A stretch of 64,000 bases of DNA from Paenibacillus nanensis (GTDB taxonomy: Bacteria > Bacillota > Bacilli > Paenibacillales > Paenibacillaceae), in NCBI RefSeq assembly GCF_003583765.1, contig NZ_QXQA01000010.1, positions 62,001 to 126,000 of the forward strand, written 5' to 3'. This document shows positions 24,491 through 32,566 of this stretch, piece after piece. The first letter of the stretch is position 1. Every line of letters begins with the position of its first letter. The notes beneath the pieces were generated by a model. That model had not been told where the DNA came from, did no database searches, and saw only the letters and a program-made list of their open reading frames with translations. The position numbers and the translations under genes are program-made.

Positions 24491-26572
24491 ATGAAACGAT
24501 TCATCTGGTGTGTGCCGCTGCTGATCCTGCTCGTTGCCTTGCTGCCTGTGTCCGTCAACGGGGAAGCGGCAGAGTGGACGGAAGGAAACGCGGATTTTAC
24601 GGAATGGGACTTCCATAAGGACGGAAGCGCGAATTTGGACGGGGAGTGGAAGCTGTACTGGAAGCGGCTGCTCATGCCGGACTCCTTCGTTCAGGGGGAG
24701 CTGCCGAATGCGGCGCGAGGCGAAGGGGCTATGGTCCCTGGGCAATGGGGAGGACAGCGGTGGGGGGGTGAACGGCTGTCCAACCGCGGGTATGGGACTT
24801 ACCGTTTGACGTTCACGCTCTCTGAAAGCGCAAGCGAGCGGACAATGGGCTTATACATACGCAGTGTAGCCACAGCTTACCGGCTATGGGTGAATGGAGA
24901 AGAGCTGGCCGCGAATGGAACGGTAGGAGTGGACCGGCAAACGATGGTGCCGCGCAATGTTCCGCGAACGGTTTATTTCCAGCCGAGGGCGGGCAACAAC
25001 GAGATCGTCGTGCAGGTTTCCAATTTCGTTCAGCGCAAGGGCGGGATTTGGGAAAGCATTCGGCTTGGGACGGCGGACGATATCGCCGGCGAACGCGAAC
25101 GAAATCTGATGACCGATCTCTTTATCGTTGGAAGCTTGGTCCTTATGGGACTGTACCATGTCTGCTTATATATGTTCCGCCGGAAGGACAGGATTCCGCT
25201 TTATTTCGGCATCCTCTGTCTGGCCATAAGCGTGCGCACGATGGTTCTGGGCGAGACGGCGGGCATGTCCGTGTTCCCGTTTATTCCTTGGGAGACCGGC
25301 GTAAAGCTGGAATACGGCTCGGCTTGCGTCGCGTTTCTCATGTTCATGCTGTACGCGAACGGCCGTTATCCGAACAAAGCAAGCCGGCTGACGAATCGAT
25401 GCTCCGCTGCCGTGCAAAGCTTGGTCTTGGCATTGGTGCTTCTAACACCCGCCGATCTGTATACCCGGATCATGCTGCCTTATCAGCTTATTGTCGTTTT
25501 GCCGACGATCCTCTACGTTATCTCAATTTACGCCAGGGCAGCATGGAAGCGGCGGGAAGGCTCGCTAGCGGATGGTATCGGGTTTGCCATCATGGCCATC
25601 GCGATTGTGAACGATATTCTCTACTATAATCAAGCGGTTGCCACCGGAACATGGATGCCGTTCGGTCTCTTGTTTCTACTGTTTATGCAGGCGATTCAAG
25701 TATCGGCGAAGTTCTCCAAAGCGTTCCATACGGCGGAGGCGCTTGGCGGGCAGCTGAAGGAAGCGAACGCGACGCTGGAGCGGAAGGTGTCGGAACGGAC
25801 GGCGGCATTATCGGCTGCGAACGGCAGGCTCGAGGAAGCGAACCAAGAGCTGCTTCGGATGGAGCAATTCCGCAAGCAGCTCCTGGCGAATATTTCCCAT
25901 GAGCTGGGAACGCCGCTCACTTCCATTAAAGGCTACGCCAGCGCTATGATGGACGGTATTGTCGATGGCGGCGATCCGAAATACGCGCGGCGCATTCATG
26001 AGCGAACGCTGCTGCTCGAGAGAGTCATCGACGATTTAATTGAACTGACGAAGCTGGAGACGAGGCAGCTTTCCTTCCATTTCAAAGAGTATGACGCGCT
26101 GCCCCTCCTTCGCCGCATGTTCGAACAATATGCGGCAGAGTGGGCGGTCGAGGAAGGGCTGCGTTTTATATGGAAGGAGGAGACGCCTTTTCCCGCTCAT
26201 AAGCAGATCATGATCAAGGCAGACGGGATCCGCCTTGAGCAAGTGCTCTCCAATATTCTCGGCAATGCGCGTAAATATGCGGGAGGCGATATTGTCGTCA
26301 GCGTGTGCCTGGAGACGGCGGACGGCGCGGAATATGCGCTGTGCGTGAAGGTTATCGACGCAGGACCGGGTATTCCCGAAGAAGAGATTCCGTATATCTT
26401 TGACCGGTTCTATCGAGGCAAGCATGGCGGTTCGGCGAAGCAAGCCGGCAGCGGTCTCGGGCTTGCGATTTGTAAGGAAATCATGGCCTATCATCAAGGA
26501 AGCATCGGTTTTGTTAAGGATGAGAGCGCCCGAAACGTCTTTTATTTCCGAATTCCTGCGAGTTTAAGATGA
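24491..26572 (+). CDS. 7TM sensor histidine kinase
   Basis: A 693-residue membrane sensor. Signal/anchor segment, an extracellular 7TMR-DISMED2-like beta-sandwich (~25-215; FTLSESASERTMGLYIRS, YRLWVNGEELAANG), a seven-helix 7TMR-DISM membrane region (~225-415), a short coiled coil, then HisKA (~ 445-510; NISHELGTPLTSIKGY with the phospho-acceptor His) and HATPase (N-box ILGNARKYAGG, DAGPGI, GSGLGLAICKEI). All ATP motifs are intact. The extracellular domain probably senses carbohydrate or wall fragments (family inference). ATG 24491 follows TTGGAGG. It precedes its regulator by 17 bp and is divergent from the secreted operon. Confidence 0.92.
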   Translation: MKRFIWCVPLLILLVALLPVSVNGEAAEWTEGNADFTEWDFHKDGSANLDGEWKLYWKRLLMPDSFVQGELPNAARGEGAMVPGQWGGQRWGGERLSNRGYGTYRLTFTLSESASERTMGLYIRSVATAYRLWVNGEELAANGTVGVDRQTMVPRNVPRTVYFQPRAGNNEIVVQVSNFVQRKGGIWESIRLGTADDIAGERERNLMTDLFIVGSLVLMGLYHVCLYMFRRKDRIPLYFGILCLAISVRTMVLGETAGMSVFPFIPWETGVKLEYGSACVAFLMFMLYANGRYPNKASRLTNRCSAAVQSLVLALVLLTPADLYTRIMLPYQLIVVLPTILYVISIYARAAWKRREGSLADGIGFAIMAIAIVNDILYYNQAVATGTWMPFGLLFLLFMQAIQVSAKFSKAFHTAEALGGQLKEANATLERKVSERTAALSAANGRLEEANQELLRMEQFRKQLLANISHELGTPLTSIKGYASAMMDGIVDGGDPKYARRIHERTLLLERVIDDLIELTKLETRQLSFHFKEYDALPLLRRMFEQYAAEWAVEEGLRFIWKEETPFPAHKQIMIKADGIRLEQVLSNILGNARKYAGGDIVVSVCLETADGAEYALCVKVIDAGPGIPEEEIPYIFDRFYRGKHGGSAKQAGSGLGLAICKEIMAYHQGSIGFVKDESARNVFYFRIPASLR

Positions 26573-26589
26573 AATGGGGAGGGACGGTT

Positions 26590-27285
26590 ATGGCGGAAAC
26601 GGTAATGGTTGTGGAAGATGATGAGGATATTATGGAAATATTGACCGCCTATTTGCGCAAACACGGCTATTCCGTTATCACTGCCGTTAACGGGCTGGAT
26701 GCTTTGCGGTTGTGCGAGCAGGGCGGGATGGATCTCCTGCTGACGGACATCGTGCTTCCCGATATGGAAGGAACGAAGCTGACGGCGCGCATCCGCGAGC
26801 AATCGGACCTGCCGATCATTATGATGAGCTGTAAAAAAGAAGCGGCGGACATCGTAGGCGGGCTTGAGCTTGGGGCGGACGATTATATTACGAAGCCGTT
26901 TGAGCCCAGTGTTGTCATTGCGCGCATTAAGTCGGTGCTGAGAAGGCGGAAAAGATACGAAGCGCCGGCCGCCTCCGAAACGCTGCTTTGGAAGGACGAC
27001 CGGCTGGAAATCGATCATGCGGCCTGTCAAGTGCGCGTGAACGGACAAGCGATTCACTTGTTTGCCAAGGAGCTGCAGCTTCTTCTGCTGTTCGCGTCGC
27101 ATCCGGAGCAGGTGTTCCATGTCGACCAACTGTATGAACAGGTGTGGGGCTGGGACAAACATAGCGACATCCGCACTGTCATGGTCCATATTCGCAATCT
27201 TCGGAAAAAAATCGAGGAGAACCCCGCAGCCCCGAGGTATATTGAGACTGTCCGGGGCTTCGGTTATAAATTCAAAGCTCGCTGA
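26590..27285 (+). CDS. OmpR-family response regulator
   Basis: A 231-residue regulator: receiver domain (~1-115) with acidic pair EDDED, phospho-acceptor Asp in LLLTDIVLPD, and Lys in YITKPFE; winged-helix DNA-binding domain (~130-231) with HLFAKELQLLLLF and TVMVHIRNLRKKIE, ending in RGFGYKF. Start 26590 is preceded by GGGGAGGG; an ATG at 26569 overlaps the kinase stop codon but lacks a site. Partner of the adjacent 7TM kinase. I infer that it acts on the direct-repeat site at 24370-24391. Confidence 0.94.
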   Translation: MAETVMVVEDDEDIMEILTAYLRKHGYSVITAVNGLDALRLCEQGGMDLLLTDIVLPDMEGTKLTARIREQSDLPIIMMSCKKEAADIVGGLELGADDYITKPFEPSVVIARIKSVLRRRKRYEAPAASETLLWKDDRLEIDHAACQVRVNGQAIHLFAKELQLLLLFASHPEQVFHVDQLYEQVWGWDKHSDIRTVMVHIRNLRKKIEENPAAPRYIETVRGFGYKFKAR

Positions 27286-27382
27286 CAGGACATTTAATGC
27301 ACCTATCCGCTTCATGAGCATAAATTCCTTTTATTTGGAAAACATACAAAAAGCTTTCCATCACTTCAAGAAGGAATATGCC

Positions 27383-28147
27383 ATGATTCATAACCATTCT
27401 CCGCGTCGCACCAGAGCTGAGATTTCTCAATTTTCCATCGGCCAGATCAGTCTTCGCAACCCATGGGTTGTCGCGTTTTTTTCCTTTGCTTACCCCGGAT
27501 TTGGACATCTTATGCAGCATCGCTACGCGCCGGCTTTTATCTTGATCGGCTGGGAGCTGTTCATCAATAACATGTCGAATGTCAATCTGGGCATTATGTA
27601 TTCGTTAATCGGCGATTTCGAAATGGCGAAGCAAGTCATCGAAGAGCGATGGCTGATCCTGTATGTCGGCATTTACATGCTCGGGATTTGGGACAGCTAC
27701 CGCACAACGGTCGATTTCAATAAGCAGTATCTACTGGCGGATCGGGAGGACGCGCCAATCGCCGCTTTCAAAATCGGCACATGGGATATTAATTTTTTGG
27801 ACAAACGCAAGCCTTGGGTAGCCATGGTGTGGTCGATGCTTGTTCCGGGACTCGGGCATCTGTATGTCCACAAAGTCATTACCGGCTTTTTTATATTCGG
27901 CTATACGGTTGCGGTCCTCTATTGCGCTCACATTCCCAGAGGCATCATGTTCTCCATGGTCGGCGATTTCGTTCAGGCTAAGCAAGTCATGGATATGCAA
28001 TGGGTGATGTATTTGCCGTCCATCTACTTTTTTATCCTATACGACGCCTACGCTTCCTCCGTCGACTATAATATTTTGTTCGAAAAGGAACTGTCCAAAT
28101 ATTTGCGCACCCATTACCAGAGCCCCGATTTTGAATTTCCGGTATAG
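27383..28147 (+). CDS. Cassette protein A, copy 1: duplicated PGxGH membrane protein
   Basis: A 254-residue membrane protein I do not recognise. It holds two tandem, clearly related ~95-residue halves: NPWVVAFFSFAYPGFGHL ... WDSYRTTVDFNKQYL and KPWVAMVWSMLVPGLGHL ... YDAYASSVDYNILF. Each half has a Pro-Gly-x-Gly-His turn in a membrane segment (TM2-domain-like), an IMYSLIGDFEMAKQV / IMFSMVGDFVQAKQV amphipathic stretch, and a second membrane segment. The closest relative in the window is the gene at 41172-41951. Start 27383 follows AAGAAGGAA; an earlier ATG at 27314 lacks a site. It follows the OmpR regulator by ~98 bp and precedes its partner by 17 bp. Confidence 0.8.
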   Translation: MIHNHSPRRTRAEISQFSIGQISLRNPWVVAFFSFAYPGFGHLMQHRYAPAFILIGWELFINNMSNVNLGIMYSLIGDFEMAKQVIEERWLILYVGIYMLGIWDSYRTTVDFNKQYLLADREDAPIAAFKIGTWDINFLDKRKPWVAMVWSMLVPGLGHLYVHKVITGFFIFGYTVAVLYCAHIPRGIMFSMVGDFVQAKQVMDMQWVMYLPSIYFFILYDAYASSVDYNILFEKELSKYLRTHYQSPDFEFPV

Positions 28148-28164
28148 CGGACCGAGGTGACGAT

Positions 28165-28641
28165 ATGGCATTGATTATCGCGACTTTCGAGAATTCGGTT
28201 TTCATAGAGCTCGCGATTACCGCGCTTGAGCAGCGGGATATCCCGCGAGCTAATATTTTCGCTGCCCCCCTGGACAAACGAGTAGAGCCGAGGCAGCTAT
28301 TCGACACGATTCACAGCGCGGATGGCTTCAGCATGCTGGACCTTGCGGCGATATTAGGGACCGTCTTTATGCTGCTGGGCGCGATTTACGGCTACGTTCT
28401 GGCGTGGGGACCGATTATTTGGGGAATCATCGGCGCTGTATTCGGCATGGGCTCAGGCTTTCTCTTAAAGCTGTTCCTGGTCAGGAAAAATTTGACGGGA
28501 GTCAAAAAAATGACCTCCGAAATCGTGCTTATGGTCAGATGCGAAGAGGAAATGGGACGGACGGTTCAGCAATTGTTATGGGAGCATCAAGCGCTGGGGA
28601 TTACCCGGATTAAATCGAGCGAAAAAGACCGATACGCCTGA
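28165..28641 (+). CDS. Cassette protein B, copy 1: split-domain membrane hairpin protein
   Basis: A 158-residue protein with no family I can name. Layout: a ~45-residue soluble N-terminal part (strand LIIATF, helix SVFIELAITALEQR, strand ANIFAAPL), two adjacent Gly-rich membrane helices (~60-112; LGTVFMLLGAIYGYVL and GPIIWGIIGAVFGMGSGF), and a ~45-residue C-terminal part (strand EIVLMVRC, helix EMGRTVQQLLWEHQA, strand ITRIKS). The two soluble parts together could make one ferredoxin-like fold interrupted by the membrane hairpin (inference). It is homologous to the gene at 41956-42435, and both follow a type A gene. Stop codon lies inside the terminator hairpin. Confidence 0.8.
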   Translation: MALIIATFENSVFIELAITALEQRDIPRANIFAAPLDKRVEPRQLFDTIHSADGFSMLDLAAILGTVFMLLGAIYGYVLAWGPIIWGIIGAVFGMGSGFLLKLFLVRKNLTGVKKMTSEIVLMVRCEEEMGRTVQQLLWEHQALGITRIKSSEKDRYA

Positions 28642-28656
28642 GGCTTATCGGTCTTT
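28624..28656. terminator. Terminator overlapping the stop codon of cassette B
   Basis: 11-bp stem AAAGACCGATA / TATCGGTCTTT with inner GCC/GGC pairs; the TGA of the cassette B gene is in the loop. It serves the convergent DUF2752 gene as well. Confidence 0.85.
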
Positions 28657-29067
28657 CTATATGTCGCTTGGGGCAAGCCAATGAAAAGCCGGAAAGTTCC
28701 GGAGCACTCCGAAGAGAATTGTCGCGGCGAGCATGATGGCCATGATGAACCGGCCTGTTCGGCGCCATTGTTTCCTATGGGCCAGCACGTATACCGCGTA
28801 AAGAGGAACAAGAAAAAAGATAAGCAGATTGTAGCGGAAGGCTTGCCCGAAATCGAGCTCCAGCAAGGCAAGCGCAGCCCTCGTCATGCCGCAGCCCGGA
28901 CAATATAGGCCGGTCACCTCGTGGAAAACGCATGGGATTCCGATTCGAGTCAGCGGCAGCCACACCTTCAAGTACAGAAGCGCGCCGGCGCCAATGAAGA
29001 AACCCCAAACAAGTTTGGGGTTTCTATTGGCGATCGCCTTAAACCATTTTAGCCATTTTATTAACAT
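28657..29067 (-). CDS. DUF2752 membrane protein
   Basis: About 136 residues with three membrane segments. The hallmark CPGCGMTR motif follows FHEVTGLY, as in all DUF2752 proteins; function unassigned. The start is uncertain: ATG 29067 (MLIKWLKWF) or ATG 29085 both lie inside the 3' end of the DUF4234 gene and neither has a good ribosome site, so translation is probably coupled to that gene. A perfect 13-bp hairpin lies inside its first codons. DUF2752 genes are often found with TM2/DUF4234/CD225-type genes (family knowledge), as here. Confidence 0.82.
   Translation of the reverse strand: MLIKWLKWFKAIANRNPKLVWGFFIGAGALLYLKVWLPLTRIGIPCVFHEVTGLYCPGCGMTRAALALLELDFGQAFRYNLLIFFLVPLYAVYVLAHRKQWRRTGRFIMAIMLAATILFGVLRNFPAFHWLAPSDI
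28998..29025 (-). terminator. Perfect hairpin inside the DUF2752 coding start
   Basis: 13-bp perfect stem (AGAAACCCCAAAC / GTTTGGGGTTTCT) with a two-base centre, 14 bases after the DUF4234 stop codon. On the minus strand it is followed only by TTCATTGG, so it is either a weak terminator or an mRNA structure between two overlapping genes. Confidence 0.55.
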
Positions 29068-29386
29068 CCGATTGCACCAAAGCATACGTTACGATGCCAA
29101 GACCGAAGAACGTAAGAATGAGATACAGAACGGAATTGTCGGAAACAATCATTCCGCGCTGGCGCTGCGCTTCCGCAACATGCTTGCCCACTTGGTAAGA
29201 CCAAATGAAGCTCCAAATGCCGCAAGTTACGATGGTCAGAAGGAAATGCTTGCCGCCGGTGAACGAGTCGTCCCGTGAAAGCGTACCTACTTCATTCGTC
29301 ATGACGATAAACCAGTAAATCCCGTAAATACCGCAAGTGATCAAGGATAGGATGATGGCTAGCGCGATATTTCTTTCTTTAATCAT
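29039..29386 (-). CDS. DUF4234 membrane protein
   Basis: A 115-residue protein with three membrane helices; the opening IALAIILSLITCGIYGIYWF and the second FLLTIVTCGIWSFIWSYQVGKHV show the repeated TCGI(Y/W)xxxW pattern of the DUF4234 family, followed by a basic QRQRGM loop and a final hydrophobic stretch. Function unknown; the fold is related to CD225/TM2-type proteins. First gene of a two-gene unit with DUF2752; its start ATG follows AGGAAGGTGCACT. Confidence 0.87.
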   Translation of the reverse strand: MIKERNIALAIILSLITCGIYGIYWFIVMTNEVGTLSRDDSFTGGKHFLLTIVTCGIWSFIWSYQVGKHVAEAQRQRGMIVSDNSVLYLILTFFGLGIVTYALVQSDVNKMAKMV

Positions 29387-29616
29387 AGTGCACCTTCCTG
29401 TTGTCTAGTATATTTCAGGGCTTCCCCGTGAAATTGAATTTACGCTCAAATGTGTCAATTCTGCAAAATCTGACATTGGGCGACAGCTACTAGTATAGGA
29501 GAAACCCGTTCCGCTGACAAGATATAAAAAAAGGGAGGTTGCTAGATGATAGGAAAGAATATTTAACACGAGGCTGACAAGCTTTTGCGCATCCATTGCC
29601 TGACCGGAAACAGAAG
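29387..29616. other. Intergenic, promoter-side spacer
   Basis: AT-rich spacer upstream of the DUF4234 gene. A GGGAGG followed by ATG and six codons (29546-29566) is too short to call a gene. I see no other coding signal. Confidence 0.4.
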
Positions 29617-29656
29617 GAAAGCCTCTTGCTCCGCATGGAGAAGAGGCTTTCTGTTT
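29617..29656. terminator. Terminator downstream of M3 peptidase
   Basis: Stem GAAAGCCTCTT / AAGAGGCTTTC with inner CTCC/GGAG pairs and one bulged base; the T-rich tail (TGTTTTTAG) is on the plus-strand side, so efficiency on the minus strand is less certain. Confidence 0.7.
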
Positions 29657-31351
29657 TTAGAGCTTCGTATCGTCCACGCTGTCCAGCCAGCTCTCGATCG
29701 TTCCGATTACCGAAGTGACGCAGCCATCCTCGAACGGGGAGATCAAGCCTGCGGCGTCGACCAGCTCAGTGAAGGACCGGCTTCCGCCTAGGCGGCAAAG
29801 ATCGACGTAAGCCTTCCAAGCGGAGTCGCGGTCCTCATGCATCTTCTTCCAGAACTGAAACGCGCAAATTTGCGCCAGGGTATAGTCGATGTAATAGAAC
29901 GGCGAGTTGAAAATGTGACCCTGCTTATGCCAAAACCCGCCTTGCTCCAAATACGCGTTGTCCGCATAGTTGCGGTGCGGCAAGTACTTTTTCTCGATCT
30001 CGCGCCATGCCTGCTTCCGCTCGGCCGGCGTCGCGTCCGGGTTGGCGTAGACGTAATGCTGGAATTCGTCGACGGTGACGCCGTAAGGGATGAAGATGAG
30101 CGCGCTGGCGAGATGGTCGAACCGGTATTTGTCGGCATCCTCCTTGAAGAACAGGTCCATCCACGGCCAAGTGAAAAACTCCATGCTCATCGAATGGATC
30201 TCGCATGCCTCGTAAGTGGGGAAGGCGTATTCCGGCACCGCGTAGCTTCTGCTTTCGTACACCTGGAAGGCATGGCCTGCTTCATGCGTCAGGACATCGA
30301 TATCTCCCGAAGTGCCGTTGAAATTGGAGAAAATATACGGCGCTTGGTGTTCGCTGATGTACGTGCAGTACCCGCCGCTTTGCTTGCCCTTCTTCGCGAC
30401 GAGATCCATCAGCTCGTTATCCTGCATGAACTGGAAGAAAGCGTCCGTCTCCGGCGACAGCTCGGCGTACATCTTCTTCCCGTTCGCGACGATCCAGTCG
30501 GGATCGCCCTTCGGTGTCGCATTGCCGGTGAGGAAGGCGAGGTTCTCGTCGTAGTAGAGAAGCTCATCGACGCCGATACGAGCCTGCTGCCGCTTTTTCA
30601 GCTTTGTAGCAGCCGGCACAATGTGCTGAAGCACTTGCTCGCGGAAGCGCGCCACCATCTCCGCGTTATAATCGGTACGCTGCATGCGGGCGTAGCCCAG
30701 CTCAACGTAGCTTTCGAAGCCCAGCTTCTTCGCAATGCGCGTCCGGGTCTTAACGAGCTCGTCGTATAAGCGGTCGAACTCGGCCTCATGCTCCGCCATA
30801 AAGCCGGAGGATGCCTCGGCTGCGCGCTTGCGCATGTCGCGGTCGGTGGACTGCTGGAACGGAGCCAGCTGAGCCAATGTTCGCTCTTCGCCTTCGAATG
30901 GGATTTTCGCGGAGGCGATCAGCTTCGAGTAGGCGGTCGTCAGCTTGTTCTCCTGCTGGAGATCTTCAATGACCTCGGGGCTGAACGTCTTCAGCGACAG
31001 CTCGGCGAGCTGGAACAGCTGACGGCCCCATTTCTGCTCCAGCTGTCCGCGGAACTTCGAATGGACGAGCGCGCGGTAGTAGTCGTTTATGTATTCCTGC
31101 ACGACCGGTCCGTTCTCGTCGAAGAAATCCTGCTCCGCTTTATAAAATTCGTCATTGGTGTCGATAGAGTGGCGGATGCTCGCAATCGTCTCCATCGTGC
31201 CCCACTCGCTGCGCAGCTTGTTCAGACCGGTCATCGCCGCATCCTGCTCCTCGTAGCTCCCCGCCGACTCGAACGTGCTAAGCAGTGCTTTGAACTTGCT
31301 TTCAAACTCTTTTACATTCGGACGCTCATACGTATATTCGCTAAACTTCAC
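29657..31351 (-). CDS. M3 family oligoendopeptidase
   Basis: A 564-residue cytoplasmic zinc metallopeptidase of family M3 (oligoendopeptidase F-like, M3_like variant). The HExxH zinc motif appears as LTHEAGHAFQ (~340), the third ligand Glu is in YEACEIHSMSMEFF, and the substrate-binding tyrosines are in FNSPFYYIDYTLAQ. It degrades short peptides in the cytoplasm (family knowledge). The start is the GTG at 31351 (MKFSEYTYERP), matching the usual start and length of this family. The 106-bp gap before it carries no clear terminator after the chimera gene. Confidence 0.92.
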   Translation of the reverse strand: MKFSEYTYERPNVKEFESKFKALLSTFESAGSYEEQDAAMTGLNKLRSEWGTMETIASIRHSIDTNDEFYKAEQDFFDENGPVVQEYINDYYRALVHSKFRGQLEQKWGRQLFQLAELSLKTFSPEVIEDLQQENKLTTAYSKLIASAKIPFEGEERTLAQLAPFQQSTDRDMRKRAAEASSGFMAEHEAEFDRLYDELVKTRTRIAKKLGFESYVELGYARMQRTDYNAEMVARFREQVLQHIVPAATKLKKRQQARIGVDELLYYDENLAFLTGNATPKGDPDWIVANGKKMYAELSPETDAFFQFMQDNELMDLVAKKGKQSGGYCTYISEHQAPYIFSNFNGTSGDIDVLTHEAGHAFQVYESRSYAVPEYAFPTYEACEIHSMSMEFFTWPWMDLFFKEDADKYRFDHLASALIFIPYGVTVDEFQHYVYANPDATPAERKQAWREIEKKYLPHRNYADNAYLEQGGFWHKQGHIFNSPFYYIDYTLAQICAFQFWKKMHEDRDSAWKAYVDLCRLGGSRSFTELVDAAGLISPFEDGCVTSVIGTIESWLDSVDDTKL

Positions 31352-31457
31352 GTCTCTACACCCGCTTTCATGGGAATGGATAAATTTTAAGATTGCCTGA
31401 ATCCATTGTAATCCATTCGCGCGCCGGAAGAAAATGTAATGAAGAATTATAGTTGTT

Positions 31458-31922
31458 TTATTGCGACGTTGACGCTTGCGGCTCCGAAGCGGCGAGGATT
31501 CCTTCGGCGATGCGAAGGAGGTCTTCTTTGGACGTGAAGCTGTTTCCGGCAATTGTATATTGCAGATTGTTGTTATGATGCGGGACGACAAGCGTTACAT
31601 GCATATGCTCTTCTTCATATAGAACCTCCGATTGAGCCGCCTGAATGACCTCCGTCTTCGGAGCCATTCTGCTCGTCGAGGAAAAACCTGTAGCCTCCGA
31701 GATATACAAGGCGATACGCGGCTGGATAGGGTCCCCGGCGTTCTCGTAATACATGTCAATGGATTGCGGACGACCATGCCGCATCGCCTTGACGAATACC
31801 TCCTGCGCGGCGTCCTCGGCGTCTTGCTTGTGCCTGAGCATGTGATAGCAATACTTAAAGATGGGCTGATGATACGGAAGTATAAGTTCCGCCAAAGGTA
31901 AATTCGTTTCGGCTGCCTCCAA
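31458..31922 (-). CDS. Sigma-70 region 2 fused to anti-sigma-like tail
   Basis: A 154-residue chimera. Residues ~8-48 (AELILPYHQPIFKYCYHML, QDAEDAAQEVFVKAM) match region 2 of ECF sigma factors. Right after MRHG the sequence changes to a domain (~50-150; SIDMYYENAG, IALYISEATGF, NNNLQYTIAGNSFTSKEDLLRIAEGIL) like the C-terminal DUF4367 part of extracytoplasmic anti-sigma proteins. Region 4 of the sigma factor and the membrane helix of the anti-sigma factor are both missing. Most simply, an in-frame deletion joined the two genes of a sigma/anti-sigma operon. The TTG start (31922) follows AAAAGGAGG at good spacing, so the chimera may still be translated. Confidence 0.75.
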   Translation of the reverse strand: MEAAETNLPLAELILPYHQPIFKYCYHMLRHKQDAEDAAQEVFVKAMRHGRPQSIDMYYENAGDPIQPRIALYISEATGFSSTSRMAPKTEVIQAAQSEVLYEEEHMHVTLVVPHHNNNLQYTIAGNSFTSKEDLLRIAEGILAASEPQASTSQ

Positions 31923-32141
31923 TGCCTCGCCTCCTTTTAGCTTAGTTAACCGTATATGACAATCGGGCGCTCCAGAATGTGACATTTTATAATCATTTTA
32001 GAATAAGAAAGCAGTATCCTGCTACGCCGGCGACATTACATAACGAAGCCTTCGCGCGCTGCTCTTCTCCAACTACATCGCTGTATCTTCCCGCCCGATT
32101 CCGTTATACTGGAAAGAAAAAAAGAGATGGAGAATGCGAAG

Positions 32142-32483
32142 ATGTCCACTTTGCCAAACTGCCCGGAATGCGGTTCTGAATACACCTATGAGGATGGCAA
32201 TATGTATGTTTGCCCGGAATGCGCGCATGAATGGCCGGCCGGAGCCGAGCTAGAAAGCGCAGAGGAGAAGCGTGTCGTTCGGGATGCCAATGGCAACATC
32301 TTGAACGATGGCGACGCGGTCAGCGTTATCAAAGATTTGAAGGTGAAGGGGAGCTCGTCCGTCATCAAGATCGGCACAAAGGTGAAAAATATCCGCCTGA
32401 TCGAAGGCGATCACGATATCGATTGCAAAATCGACGGCTTTGGTGCGATGCAGCTGAAATCGGAGTTTGTGAAAAAGATTTAA
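32142..32483 (+). CDS. yjdM: PhnA/YjdM-like zinc-ribbon protein
   Basis: A 113-residue protein matching the PhnA (YjdM) family: an N-terminal zinc ribbon with [16 protein letters not shown] and VCPECAHEW, then a small beta-barrel domain ([35 protein letters not shown]). Despite the name it is not needed for phosphonate use; its role is unclear. Start ATG 32142 follows TGGAGAA; the ATG at 32127 would add five residues absent from the family. Confidence 0.93.
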   Translation: MSTLPNCPECGSEYTYEDGNMYVCPECAHEWPAGAELESAEEKRVVRDANGNILNDGDAVSVIKDLKVKGSSSVIKIGTKVKNIRLIEGDHDIDCKIDGFGAMQLKSEFVKKI

Positions 32484-32506
32484 ACGGGCGCGGTGCGGAA
32501 GCAGCA

Positions 32507-32535
32507 TGTAATTTACCGGGTTTTTAGGGTACAAT
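32507..32535 (+). promoter_or_regulatory. greA promoter candidate
   Basis: TGTAAT, 17-bp spacer, TACAAT, about 30 bases before the greA start. Confidence 0.5.
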
Positions 32536-32566
32536 GGTAAAGTGAAAGTGAAAGGGGAGTTACGTC

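Noticed and set aside
29405..29596. 63-codon minus-strand frame upstream of the DUF4234 gene side
   Set aside because: No ribosome site, no domain, and it lies in a promoter-like AT-rich spacer.
29837..30769. Plus-strand frame opposite the M3 peptidase
   Set aside because: Antisense of the HEAGH region and its neighbours; no start signal.
31458..31922. Ordinary ECF sigma factor
   Set aside because: Region 4, needed for -35 recognition, is missing and the tail is anti-sigma-like; annotated as a chimera instead.
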